This document shows, piece by piece, positions 12,900 through 19,492 of a stretch of 26,297 nucleotides of DNA. The translations under genes were made by a program, and so were the position numbers. How positions within the stretch are numbered: the first letter of the stretch is position 1; every line of letters starts with the position of its first letter. The notes under the pieces were generated by a model, which saw only the letters and a program-made list of their open reading frames with translations, was not told the DNA's origin and ran no database searches. Source of the DNA: DASQJL01 sp035689165 (GTDB lineage Bacteria > Eisenbacteria > RBG-16-71-46 > SZUA-252). Where the stretch lies: positions 1-26,297 of the forward strand of contig DASSLZ010000168.1 in assembly GCA_035689165.1 (NCBI GenBank). Direction: 5' to 3'.

Positions 12900-13484
12900 T
12901 TATGGCAGGGATTCGCGCACGGAAGCGCGTCCGTCCGCGTCGTAGGCGATGACGCTGTGCACGGGGATCGCGCGGTCGATCTTGGACCGGCCGTCGAGGA
13001 AGGAGAGCTCGACGAGAAACGCGAAGCCCGCCGGCTCGCAGCGGATCGCCCGCACCAGGTCGAGCGCGGCGCGCGCGGTGCCGCCCGTGGCCATCACGTC
13101 GTCGGCGATCACGACGCGCGTGCCCGCGGGCACCAGGTCGCGATGGGTCTCCAGGCAGGCGCGGCCGTACTCGAGGTCGTATTCCTCGCGATGGGCCGAG
13201 GCCGGGAGCTTCCCTTCCTTGCGCGCGAGCAGAAGCCCGGCGTTCCAGCGCGCGGCGAGGGCGGCGGCGATCAGGAACCCGCGCGCTTCGATCCCGAGCA
13301 CCATCGCGGGAGGCGCCGCATCGAACGGCGCCGCCAGCGCTCGCACCGCCCGCGCCCATGCGTGACCGTCGGCCCAGAGCGGCGTCAGGTCGCGGAAGAG
13401 GATGCCCTTCTTCGGCCAGTCGGGCACGTCGCGCACCCAGGCGGTGAGCGGCGCCTCGGCGGTATCGGGCGGAGTCCAGTTCAC
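12900..13484 (-). CDS. apt: Adenine phosphoribosyltransferase
   Basis: A purine-salvage enzyme converting adenine and PRPP to AMP. V-P-D-W-P-K-K-G-I-L-F-R-D-L-T-P-L is the conserved N-terminal Apt motif. G-I-E-A-R-G-F-L contacts adenine. V-V-I-A-D-D-V-M-A-T-G-G-T-A is the type I PRPP-binding motif. With GTG 13484 the protein has 194 residues and begins N-W-T-P-P, about 20 residues before the D-W-P-K-K-G motif, close to E. coli Apt. A longer form from GTG 13523 (207 residues) is possible. The shorter is preferred because TACGTT ends exactly 7 nt before GTG 13484, with TTGCCG 17 bp further up, giving a leaderless promoter. It is divergent from the epimerase-like gene at 13538. Confidence 0.93.
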   Translation of the reverse strand: MNWTPPDTAEAPLTAWVRDVPDWPKKGILFRDLTPLWADGHAWARAVRALAAPFDAAPPAMVLGIEARGFLIAAALAARWNAGLLLARKEGKLPASAHREEYDLEYGRACLETHRDLVPAGTRVVIADDVMATGGTARAALDLVRAIRCEPAGFAFLVELSFLDGRSKIDRAIPVHSVIAYDADGRASVRESLP

Positions 13485-13491
13485 GGGCGCC

Positions 13492-13520
13492 AACGTAGCG
13501 CCCCAGTGCCCGCGCGGCAA
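13492..13520 (-). promoter_or_regulatory. Candidate leaderless promoter of apt
   Basis: On the minus strand TTGCCG (13515-13520) and TACGTT (13492-13497) have a 17 bp spacer. The -10 ends 7 nt before GTG 13484. The hexamers match 4 and 3 of 6 consensus bases. This signal decides the start codon chosen for apt. Confidence 0.5.
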
Positions 13521-13524
13521 CACC

Positions 13525-13530
13525 TACAAT
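13525..13530 (+). promoter_or_regulatory. Candidate leaderless -10 box (TACAAT) for the TIGR01777 gene
   Basis: TACAAT (5 of 6 consensus bases) ends 7 nt before the ATG at 13538. The -35 region is poor. No Shine-Dalgarno sequence is present. The box lies just outside the divergent apt promoter. Confidence 0.5.
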
Positions 13531-13537
13531 CGGCGGC

Positions 13538-14464
13538 ATGCACGTCCTGGTCTCGGGCTCGAGCGGATTCCTGGGAAGCGCGCTGATGCCGCGCCTGGCC
13601 GCGGCCGGGCATCGCGTGACGCGGCTCGTTCGATCGCGCGGCGGCACTGAAGGCGGCGCGAGCGGTCGCGGCATGGCGGAGGTCCGCGCGTGGGCGCCCG
13701 ACGCCGACGCGCTGGACCCGCGCGTGCTCGAGGGGATCGACGCCGTGATCCACCTGGGCGGAGCCAGCATCGGCTCGGTCTGGACGAGCCGGCGGAAGGA
13801 GCTGCTCCGGACCAGCCGGGTCCGAACGACGCGCCTACTGGCGGAGCGGATCGCCTCGGCGTCGCCGCGCCCCGCCGTCTTCGCGCACGCCTCGGCCGTC
13901 GGCTACTACGGAGACCGGGGCGACGAAGTTCTCACCGAGGCCAGCGCGCCCGGGCGGGGCTTCCTGGCCGATCTCTGCCGCGACTGGGAAGCGGCCTCGA
14001 TGCCGGCGCAGGACGCCGGCGCGCGCGTCGTCCGCGTCCGCGCCGGGCTGGTGCTGAGCCCGCGCGGAGGCGTCCTGCCGGTGATGCTGCGCCCCTTCCG
14101 GCTCGGCCTGGGAGGACGCCTGGGCAGCGGACGCCAGTGGATGCCCTGGATCGCGCTGGAGGATGCGGTCGCCGTCTACCTGCGCGCGCTGGAGGACGGG
14201 GCCCTGGTAGGGGCTGTGAACGCGGTCGCTCCCGAGGCGGTCACCAACGCCGAGTTCACGCGGTCGCTCGCGCGCGCCGTCAGACGGCCCTCCTTCGTCA
14301 CGGTGCCGGCGTTCGCTCTAGGGCTGCTGCCGGGCGGGATGGGAAAGGAGACGCTGCTCGCGAGCGAGCGCGTCGTTCCCAAAGCACTCCAGACCGCGGG
14401 ATTCCGGTTCGAATCCCCTACCCTCGAGACGGCCCTCTCGGCGATTCGCGGAGGGGGCCCATGA
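13538..14464 (+). CDS. TIGR01777-family NAD(P)-dependent epimerase/dehydratase-like protein (YfcH/SulA-related)
   Basis: A 308-residue short-chain-dehydrogenase-fold protein. The N-terminal nucleotide-binding loop is V-S-G-S-S-G-F-L-G-S. The family markers follow: V-I-H-L-G-G-A-S-I-G, then R-K-E-L-L-R-T-S-R-V-R-T-T-R-L-L, then H-A-S-A-V-G-Y-Y-G-D-R-G-D, where Y-Y-G occupies the active-site strand, and P-W-I-A-L-E-D-A-V near residue 208. The C-terminal F-V-T-V-P-A-F-A-L-G-L-L-P-G-G-M-G-K-E-T-L-L-type segment is diagnostic of this family. Substrate and physiological role are unknown; related proteins have been linked to cell division or nucleoid functions, which does not settle the function here. 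Its last 47 nt overlap the 3' end of the convergent anti-sigma gene. Confidence 0.9.
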   Translation: MHVLVSGSSGFLGSALMPRLAAAGHRVTRLVRSRGGTEGGASGRGMAEVRAWAPDADALDPRVLEGIDAVIHLGGASIGSVWTSRRKELLRTSRVRTTRLLAERIASASPRPAVFAHASAVGYYGDRGDEVLTEASAPGRGFLADLCRDWEAASMPAQDAGARVVRVRAGLVLSPRGGVLPVMLRPFRLGLGGRLGSGRQWMPWIALEDAVAVYLRALEDGALVGAVNAVAPEAVTNAEFTRSLARAVRRPSFVTVPAFALGLLPGGMGKETLLASERVVPKALQTAGFRFESPTLETALSAIRGGGP

Positions 14465-15323
14465 GCACGACCGGCCCGCTCGGGGCCGTCTTATCGGGCG
14501 AGCCGCCCTTCGGCTCCAGCGAGACCGCGAACGCGGTCAGCGTGGTCGGCTCGCCGGCGCTCTCCAGCCGGAGCACCGCAGCGCCGTGCTCGTCCGGGTG
14601 GATCACCCCCATGCTCGTGGTCGAGAGTCCGCGGACCGCCCAGAGCTGAAAGCTCTGGCTGTCCGGCGCGGTGGCGTTCGTGAGCACGACCACGGCCCGG
14701 CGCGTGGCGGGATCGTAGACCGCGCGCCCGCGGATCCCGGAGGTCTCCCCCGCGAGCGGTGCCGCCGGCGCCAGATCGGCGACGCGCGCGATCGGCGAGG
14801 TGAGCACGCCGCCCCACTGCCGCTCCACCGCGAGGTCGCGCGCGGTGCCGTTCAGGTCCGCCTCGCGCGCGCGGAGAATGGCGCGAAGCCGACCGGTCGA
14901 TTCGTAGAAGGTGCCCGAGGAGATGATCATGACCGCGGCCACGATCCAGCCCGTCCAGGCGAACCACCCGGGGCGGCCGGTGCGCGGGAGGCGCAGGACC
15001 TTGGCGGCGCCCGGTGCGCCGGAGCCGCCGGGGACGGCCGCGCCGCGATCGCGCGTGCCATGCTCGGCCGCGCCCTGCTCGGAGGTCACCGCGGCCAGCG
15101 CCCGCTCGCGCAACCCGGGCAGGGGAAGCACGCGGGGGGCCGAAGCCGCGAGCAGCGTGGCGCCATAGCCGAACTCCCGGAGCGCCGTCTCGCACTCCGG
15201 GCACCCCTCGGCGAGGTGCGCCTCCAGCCGCTTCCGGTCCTTCTCCTCGATCGTGCCGAGCGCGTACGCCGCGCACAGCTCGATCATCTCCTCCTTGTGC
15301 TCCTTGTGTGAGCTCACGTCCAT
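14418..15323 (-). CDS. Anti-sigma factor, zinc-binding N-terminus and RskA-like C-terminal domain
   Basis: A 301-residue membrane protein that should hold the adjacent ECF sigma factor inactive. The cytoplasmic N-terminus has the zinc-binding anti-sigma motif H36-x4-C41-x2-C44 (H-L-A-E-G-C-P-E-C). One transmembrane helix (about 119-138, W-F-A-W-T-G-W-I-V-A-A-V-M-I-I) is followed by a coiled stretch and a periplasmic domain. That domain contains W-A-V-R-G-L, D-E-H-G-A-A-V-L-R-L and F-A-V-S-L-E-P-K-G-G-S-P, hallmarks of the anti-sigma-K (RskA) domain. The ATG at 15323 overlaps the sigma gene's TGA by 10 nt, implying coupled translation. The last 47 nt overlap the convergent TIGR01777 gene. The signal that releases the sigma factor is not visible. 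Confidence 0.88.
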   Translation of the reverse strand: MDVSSHKEHKEEMIELCAAYALGTIEEKDRKRLEAHLAEGCPECETALREFGYGATLLAASAPRVLPLPGLRERALAAVTSEQGAAEHGTRDRGAAVPGGSGAPGAAKVLRLPRTGRPGWFAWTGWIVAAVMIISSGTFYESTGRLRAILRAREADLNGTARDLAVERQWGGVLTSPIARVADLAPAAPLAGETSGIRGRAVYDPATRRAVVVLTNATAPDSQSFQLWAVRGLSTTSMGVIHPDEHGAAVLRLESAGEPTTLTAFAVSLEPKGGSPDKTAPSGPVVLMGPLRESPRGPSRG

Positions 15324-15865
15324 TCCTCGCTGGGCAACAGCGCGCGCAGCCGCGCCAGCGCCTGCCGCGTCCAGGATCGGACCATGACGGCGGGAGCGTT
15401 CATGCGGCCCGCGATCTCCAGCGTGGAAAGGCCGTCGAAGAAGGACGATTCCAGGACGCGCCGGTGCTTCGGCTCCAGGGCGCCGAGGGCGCGCCGCACC
15501 CGCTCGGCCAGCTGGCGGCGCCCCGGCGAGTCGTCGGGATCGTCGGCGAGAGCCGCGCCCGCGTCGAAATCGCCGGCGCCTCGGCGGCCGGAAACCGCGC
15601 CTGCCGGAACGCGGCTCAGCGCGCACGAGCGCGCGATCCCCAGCAGCCACGCGGCCACCGTGCCCCGGTTCAGGTCGTAGCGGGCGGACTCGCGCCAGGC
15701 CCGCGTCCACACTTCGACCAGCGCCTCGTCCGCCTCGTTCCGGTCCCCCGTGATCCGGACCATCAAGGGGTAGAGGAGCGGCGCATAGCGGTCGTACAGC
15801 GACCCGACCGCGTCGCGATCCCCTTCTTGAAGCCTCCGGATCAGCTCGAAATCGCTCTCGCTCAT
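15314..15865 (-). CDS. ECF-type RNA polymerase sigma factor
   Basis: A 183-residue sigma-70 family protein of the ECF (SigK/RpoE-like) class. Region 2 spans about residues 20-88 (A-V-G-S-L-Y-D-R-Y-A-P-L-L-Y; A-D-E-A-L-V-E-V-W-T-R-A-W). Region 4 spans about 118-175 (L-E-P-K-H-R-R-V-L-E; G-L-S-T-L-E-I-A-G-R-M; V-R-S-W-T-R-Q-A-L-A-R-L). A linker of about 30 residues rich in Gly, Ala and Asp joins them. It is followed by its RskA-like anti-sigma gene, the standard arrangement for envelope- or oxidative-stress sigma factors. The upstream region is shared with the divergent ndh gene. No Shine-Dalgarno is seen at a normal distance. The promoter-like TTGTCC-17-TAAGGT ends 8 nt from the ATG. Confidence 0.93.
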   Translation of the reverse strand: MSESDFELIRRLQEGDRDAVGSLYDRYAPLLYPLMVRITGDRNEADEALVEVWTRAWRESARYDLNRGTVAAWLLGIARSCALSRVPAGAVSGRRGAGDFDAGAALADDPDDSPGRRQLAERVRRALGALEPKHRRVLESSFFDGLSTLEIAGRMNAPAVMVRSWTRQALARLRALLPSEEWT

Positions 15866-15873
15866 GGCGTCGC

Positions 15874-15902
15874 ACCTTACCCGATGCCCCCCTCCCGGAC
15901 AA
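15874..15902 (-). promoter_or_regulatory. Candidate promoter of the ECF sigma gene
   Basis: On the minus strand TTGTCC (15897-15902), a 17-bp spacer and TAAGGT (15874-15879) end 8 nt before the ATG. The -35 matches consensus at 4 of 6 positions and overlaps the -35 of the divergent ndh promoter. A GGAAC (15904-15908 complement) also suggests a possible ECF-type -35, but I see no convincing ECF -10. Confidence 0.45.
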
Positions 15903-15924
15903 CGTTCCGCGCGCGTGCTAGGCT
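15896..15924 (+). promoter_or_regulatory. Candidate leaderless promoter of the NADH dehydrogenase gene
   Basis: CGGACA (15896-15901), 17 bp, then TAGGCT (15919-15924), which ends 6 nt before the ATG at 15931. The -35 (4 of 6) shares bases with the oppositely directed sigma-factor promoter, so the two cannot easily be occupied at once. Confidence 0.5.
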
Positions 15925-15930
15925 TTTCTC

Positions 15931-17361
15931 ATGGCAGGCAAGCGTCTCCTCATCCTCGGCGGCGGCTTCGCGGGGCTGGACGTGGCCCGTGCGATCGGAC
16001 GCTCGCGGGCCGCGCGCGAGTACTGGGACACGCTCCTCATCGACAAGGAGAACTTCTTCCAGTTCAACCCGCTCCTGCCCGCCGTGGCGGTCGGCTCCGT
16101 AGAGACGCGCCACATCGTCTACCCGCTCCGGGAGATGGCGCGCCACCGGCACATCCGCTTCCACAAGAACAAGGCCGTCCGGATCGATCTGGATACGAGG
16201 CAGGTGGTCCTGCACAACAGCCTGGCCGAGCCCTACGACACGCTGGTCATCGCGATGGGCAGCGTGACCAACTACTACGGCGTCCCGGGCGCGGAGCAAT
16301 ACACCCGCCCCTTCAAGACGATCGCCGACGCCATGACCCTCCGCGCGCGCGTCGTGGAGCTGTTCGAGATGGCCGAGCAGGCCGAGACGCTGGAGAAGCG
16401 CCGGCGCCTGCTCTCCTTCGCGCTGGTCGGCGGCGGCGTCACGGGGGTGGAGGTCGCGGCCGAGCTGATCGAGATGGCGCGCGAGACGCTGCTCCCGCGC
16501 TACCCCAGCATCCGCGCCGCCGACATCTCGGTCACCATCGTCGAAGGGGGAGACCGCGTCGTCCCCACGGCGCGCCCCGAGCACTCGCGGTACGTCCACC
16601 GCTTCCTCGAGCGGCGCGGCGTGAAGGTGCTGCTCCACACACCGGTGCGGCGCGTCGAGCCGTACCGCGTCCTCGCCGGCGAGGACCGCCGGGTCGACGC
16701 CTTCACCATCATCTGGACGGCCGGCGTGCACCCGCCCGACCTGGTGCGCGACCTCCCCGTCCGGCACCATCGGGACGGCCGGGTGCTGGTGGACGACCGC
16801 CTCCACCCCACGCGCGAGGACGGCACGCCGCTGCCCGACGTCTACGTGCTCGGCGATTGCGCGGCTTCGCCCCGCCCGGACGGCACGATGCAGCCCGCGC
16901 TCTCGCAGACGGGCATCGCGATGGGAGCCTTCACGGGGAGGCAGCTGGTGCGGGTGGCTGAGGGGAAGCCGTTCGAGCGCTTCGCGTTCAAGGATGCCGG
17001 CTACATCATCTCCCTGGGGAAGCACTCCTCCGTGCTGGAGCTGTTCGGGATCCCGCTCTCCGGCAAGATCGCCTGGCTCCTCTGGGCTGGGGCCTACCTG
17101 GTCAAGATGGTCGGGTTCCGGAAGCAGGTGGAGGTCGGAATCGACCATCTCTCCCACCTCTTCTTCGAGCACGACACGTCGCAGATCCTGGCGCGCCGGG
17201 CCGTCCTTTCCGACGACGAGCTGAACCTGTCGCTGGCCGAACCCGGCCGGGACGGCTCGGAGGCGCCCGGTCCGGGAGCCGCATCGGAGGGGGGCTCCCA
17301 GGCATCCAATCCACGCGGAGAGCTGGTCACAACCCCCGGCGAAACCCGTAGGCGTACATAG
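15931..17361 (+). CDS. ndh: Type II NADH:quinone oxidoreductase (NDH-2-like FAD protein)
   Basis: A 476-residue two-dinucleotide-binding-domain flavoprotein. The FAD loop is I-L-G-G-G-F-A-G-L-D-V-A-R (8-20), and the NAD(P)H loop is A-L-V-G-G-G-V-T-G-V-E-V-A-A-E (164-178). The second FAD motif is V-Y-V-L-G-D-C-A-A (about residue 306). Early N-F-F-Q-F-N-P-L-L-P and late A-L-S-Q-T-G-I-A-M-G plus the hydrophobic/amphipathic segment around 360-395 fit NDH-2, which passes electrons from NADH to membrane quinone without pumping protons. The last ~45 residues are a Gly/Ser/Pro-rich tail. It is divergent from the ECF sigma gene and upstream of the secreted Cys/His-domain genes; cotranscription with these is possible but unproven. 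Confidence 0.9.
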   Translation: MAGKRLLILGGGFAGLDVARAIGRSRAAREYWDTLLIDKENFFQFNPLLPAVAVGSVETRHIVYPLREMARHRHIRFHKNKAVRIDLDTRQVVLHNSLAEPYDTLVIAMGSVTNYYGVPGAEQYTRPFKTIADAMTLRARVVELFEMAEQAETLEKRRRLLSFALVGGGVTGVEVAAELIEMARETLLPRYPSIRAADISVTIVEGGDRVVPTARPEHSRYVHRFLERRGVKVLLHTPVRRVEPYRVLAGEDRRVDAFTIIWTAGVHPPDLVRDLPVRHHRDGRVLVDDRLHPTREDGTPLPDVYVLGDCAASPRPDGTMQPALSQTGIAMGAFTGRQLVRVAEGKPFERFAFKDAGYIISLGKHSSVLELFGIPLSGKIAWLLWAGAYLVKMVGFRKQVEVGIDHLSHLFFEHDTSQILARRAVLSDDELNLSLAEPGRDGSEAPGPGAASEGGSQASNPRGELVTTPGETRRRT

Positions 17362-17434
17362 GGGTACCACCTACTATGTCCGGATCGCATCACGGTTTCG
17401 GACCCATCATCATGGATGAGGAGGAGGAATCCGA

Positions 17435-17833
17435 ATGAAGCGAACGACTCTGATTCTCACGGTGGCGATCGCGGCGGCATGTCTGGCGTTCGCACTCGGC
17501 ACCGCCCTGGCCGCCGACGTGCACGCCGGGGGCAAGCCGACCACGCTGAGCGGCGAGCTCGTGGACATGGGCTGCTACATCGGCCACATGGCCAAGGGCG
17601 AGAAGCACGCCGACTGCGCGGCGAAGTGCGTTTCGGGCGGGATGCCGATGGGCGTCCTGACCTCCAGCGGAAAGCTCTACCTGCTCACGATGGATCACGC
17701 GAATCCGGACGCCTACAACAAGGCCAAGGACTTCGCGGGCAAGCAGGTCAAGATCACGGGCCCGACCCACGTCCGGAACGGCGTCAACACGATCGACGTC
17801 GTCTCCGCCGAAACGGTGGCGATGGCCAAGTAG
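17435..17833 (+). CDS. Secreted C-x10-H-x2-C-x3-C domain protein 1 (unknown function)
   Basis: A 132-residue exported protein with a signal peptide (cleavage probably after A27, A-L-A | A-D-V). One domain begins G-E-L-V-D-M-G-C-Y-I-G and contains C47, H58, C61 and C65, then G-M-P-M-G-V-L and a small beta-rich C-terminal part (K-Q-V-K-I-T-G-P...N-T-I-D-V-V), OB-fold-like in style. The four-residue set C-x10-H-x2-C-x3-C recurs with the same spacing in the next two genes. This copy lacks the extra C-terminal cysteine found in the others. ATG 17435 has an excellent GGAGGAGGAA upstream. It lies 73 nt after ndh and is followed by a strong hairpin. A metal- or heme-related periplasmic role is only a hypothesis. 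Confidence 0.85.
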   Translation: MKRTTLILTVAIAAACLAFALGTALAADVHAGGKPTTLSGELVDMGCYIGHMAKGEKHADCAAKCVSGGMPMGVLTSSGKLYLLTMDHANPDAYNKAKDFAGKQVKITGPTHVRNGVNTIDVVSAETVAMAK

Positions 17834-17847
17834 AGCAGCGCCCTGTC

Positions 17848-17875
17848 GCGCGGGCGGATCCCGGTCCGCCCGCGC
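17848..17875 (+). terminator. Strong 11-bp hairpin after the first Cys/His-domain gene
   Basis: GCGCGGGCGGA (17848-17858) pairs perfectly with TCCGCCCGCGC (17865-17875) around a 6-nt loop, starting 15 nt after the stop codon. No clean U-tract follows, so it may be a terminator or a 3'-end stabiliser. A second hairpin, CCGGTCC/GGACCGG with a 4-nt loop, lies at 17948-17965, ahead of the next gene. Confidence 0.6.
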
Positions 17876-17988
17876 ACGGATTCCCCCAGATTAACGCGTA
17901 CACCCCACCTTCCGAGCTCGTCCAGGTAGCCTGAGGTGGTATTCCAGCCGGTCCCCCCGGACCGGATGCGCGTCGCCGCTTCATCCGC

Positions 17989-17994
17989 TACTCT
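17989..17994 (+). promoter_or_regulatory. Candidate leaderless -10 box (TACTCT) for the second Cys/His-domain gene
   Basis: TACTCT ends 7 nt before the ATG at 18002. No -35 match or Shine-Dalgarno sequence is evident. With the hairpin at 17848-17875 upstream, independent transcription of this gene and the next is plausible. Confidence 0.4.
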
Positions 17995-18001
17995 TCCCTT
18001 C

Positions 18002-18433
18002 ATGAAACCACTCCCCCGGAAACACCTCATCGCGGTAGCGGCACTGTTGACCCTGGTGGCGGCGGCCCCGCCGCCCGCCCCGAAGGGACCGAAGAAGCAG
18101 GTCACCGTGACGGGAGAGATCCTGGACATGGGATGCTTCATCTCGCGCGGACTGCGCGACGAGCTCCACCGCGAATGCGCGACCAAGTGCCTCGCGATGG
18201 GCGTCCCGATGGGGCTGTTGGGAGCCGACAGCACGGTCTACATCCTGACGCAGAATCACGACCGCGCCATGGAACCGTCGGCGTTCCAGCCTCCGGACCC
18301 GTTTGCCCAGTGCAAGGGATGGGCGGCGAAACAGGTCGCGGTCACCGGATTTGTGTGGGAGCGAAAGGGGTACAAGGAAATCGAAGTGAAGACGGCTAGG
18401 CTGGCACCGGCGCCGTCTCCGAAGGTCCCGTGA
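18002..18433 (+). CDS. Secreted C-x10-H-x2-C-x3-C domain protein 2 (unknown function)
   Basis: A 143-residue exported protein. The signal peptide is M-K-P-L-P-R-K-H-L-I-A-V-A-A-L-L with cleavage around residues 21-23, then a Pro/Lys-rich spacer. The domain starts V-T-G-E-I-L-D-M-G-C-F-I and has C45, H56, C59 and C63 with the same spacing as its neighbours. G-V-P-M-G-L-L follows, and then P-D-P-F-A-Q-C-K with C104, a cysteine shared with gene 3 but not gene 1. The C-terminus (Q-V-A-V-T-G-F-V-W-E-R-K-G-Y-K-E-I-E-V) is beta-rich. The TGA stop overlaps the GTG start of the next gene (GTGA), so the two are translationally coupled. ATG 18002 is chosen for the signal peptide and the TACTCT box 7 nt upstream. 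Confidence 0.82.
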   Translation: MKPLPRKHLIAVAALLTLVAAAPPPAPKGPKKQVTVTGEILDMGCFISRGLRDELHRECATKCLAMGVPMGLLGADSTVYILTQNHDRAMEPSAFQPPDPFAQCKGWAAKQVAVTGFVWERKGYKEIEVKTARLAPAPSPKVP

Positions 18434-19491
18434 GCCTCTCGACTCGCGGCCGGATTCCTCTCTCCACGCTCCCCGCTTCGTGGCGGCGCCTCCTCGTCGG
18501 GGGCGCCGCGCTGCTTCTGGTGACCGTGGCGCCGATCGCGCGCGCCCAGGAAACCAGCCAGCAATGCCTCGACCACTCCAAGGAGGCCGCGGCCGAAGCC
18601 AAGAAGGCGATGGCCGCTTCCAAGGGCAAGACGACGCTCGCCAAGGCCCCGGCCGTCGCGGCGGCGCCCGCTCCCCGGGGTGCCGCGCCGGCCAACGCAG
18701 GCGCGCCCGCGGCCGCGAAAGCGAACCCCGCGGGCAAGCCGATGAAGCGCACGCTCACCACCCTGCGCGGCGAGCTGGTCGACTACTACTGCTATATCGA
18801 GAAGGGCGCACGCGGGCCGGAGCACAAGGAATGCGCCCTGCGCTGCGTCGCCGGCGACATCTGCATGGGTCTGCTGACCCCCGACGACCAGCTGATGATG
18901 CTCTCGGTGCAGCATCTCCGCGTGATGGAGCCCCTGGCCTGGCGCGGCATCCCCGATCCGTTCACGCAGTGCCGCGGCCTCTTGAACGAGACCGTGGATC
19001 TCACCGGCTACGTGATGCAGCGGAAGGGTCAGAAGATCATCGAAGTGACGGCCGTGAAGGTCGTGAAGGCCCCGCCCAATCCCAAGTCCGCGGCCTACAA
19101 GTTCACGATTCCGACGCCGCCGAAGCCGGGACCGAACGTGGTCCAGCACCACGAAAAGCGCGTTCCGACGACCCTCCGCGGCGAGCTGGTCGACTACTAC
19201 TGCTACATCGAGAAGGGCGCCCGCGGCCCCGAGCACCGCGATTGCGCGGTGCGCTGCGTGGCCGGCGACGTGTGCATGGGACTTCTCACCAAGGACGAGA
19301 AGACGCTCATGATGCTCTCGGTGAACCATCTCCGAGCGATGGACCCGCGCGCCTGGCGCGGCGTCCCCGATCCCTTCACCACCTGCCGCAGCCTGTTGGC
19401 GGAGACCGTGGACCTCACGGGATACATCATCGAGCGGCACGGGCAGAAGATCATCGAAGTGACGGACGTCAAGGTAGTGCCGAAGAGCTAA
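18430..19491 (+). CDS. Secreted protein with two tandem C-x10-H-x2-C-x3-C domains (unknown function)
   Basis: A 353-residue exported protein. The signal peptide is probably cleaved after A39 (I-A-R-A | Q-E-T), and an Ala/Pro/Lys-rich linker (about 60-105) leads to two near-identical domains 137 residues apart. Domain A has C121, H132, C135, C139, C145 and C181. Domain B has C258, H269, C272, C276, C282 and C319. Both share G-E-L-V-D-Y-Y-C-Y-I-E-K-G-A-R-G-P-E-H, C-M-G-L-L, P-D-P-F-T-x-C-R and Q-K-I-I-E-V-T. The similarity extends to the DNA (18757 onward versus 19168 onward, offset 411 nt), so this is a fairly recent internal duplication. GTG 18430 overlaps the preceding stop. A bidirectional terminator-like hairpin follows. 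Confidence 0.85.
   Translation: MSLSTRGRIPLSTLPASWRRLLVGGAALLLVTVAPIARAQETSQQCLDHSKEAAAEAKKAMAASKGKTTLAKAPAVAAAPAPRGAAPANAGAPAAAKANPAGKPMKRTLTTLRGELVDYYCYIEKGARGPEHKECALRCVAGDICMGLLTPDDQLMMLSVQHLRVMEPLAWRGIPDPFTQCRGLLNETVDLTGYVMQRKGQKIIEVTAVKVVKAPPNPKSAAYKFTIPTPPKPGPNVVQHHEKRVPTTLRGELVDYYCYIEKGARGPEHRDCAVRCVAGDVCMGLLTKDEKTLMMLSVNHLRAMDPRAWRGVPDPFTTCRSLLAETVDLTGYIIERHGQKIIEVTDVKVVPKS
18757..19479 (+). repeat. Internal tandem duplication encoding the two Cys/His domains
   Basis: Two copies of about 310 nt begin at 18757 and 19168 (offset 411 nt, in frame). They share long runs of near-identity, differing mostly at third codon positions. The second copy has one extra codon after the C-M-G-L-L-T motif. 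Confidence 0.85.
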
Positions 19492-19492
19492 A

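Noticed and set aside
14403..14420. tRNA T-arm or attachment site (GGTTCGAATCCC)
   Set aside because: The sequence matches the T-loop consensus, but no T-stem of 5 bp, acceptor stem or anticodon arm surrounds it, and it lies within the coding frame of the TIGR01777 protein (F-R-F-E-S-P).
15324..15902. N-terminal extension of the anti-sigma ORF
   Set aside because: The frame is open across the sigma-factor gene, but that part is a shadow; the anti-sigma domain starts at ATG 15323 with the zinc motif at residues 36-44.
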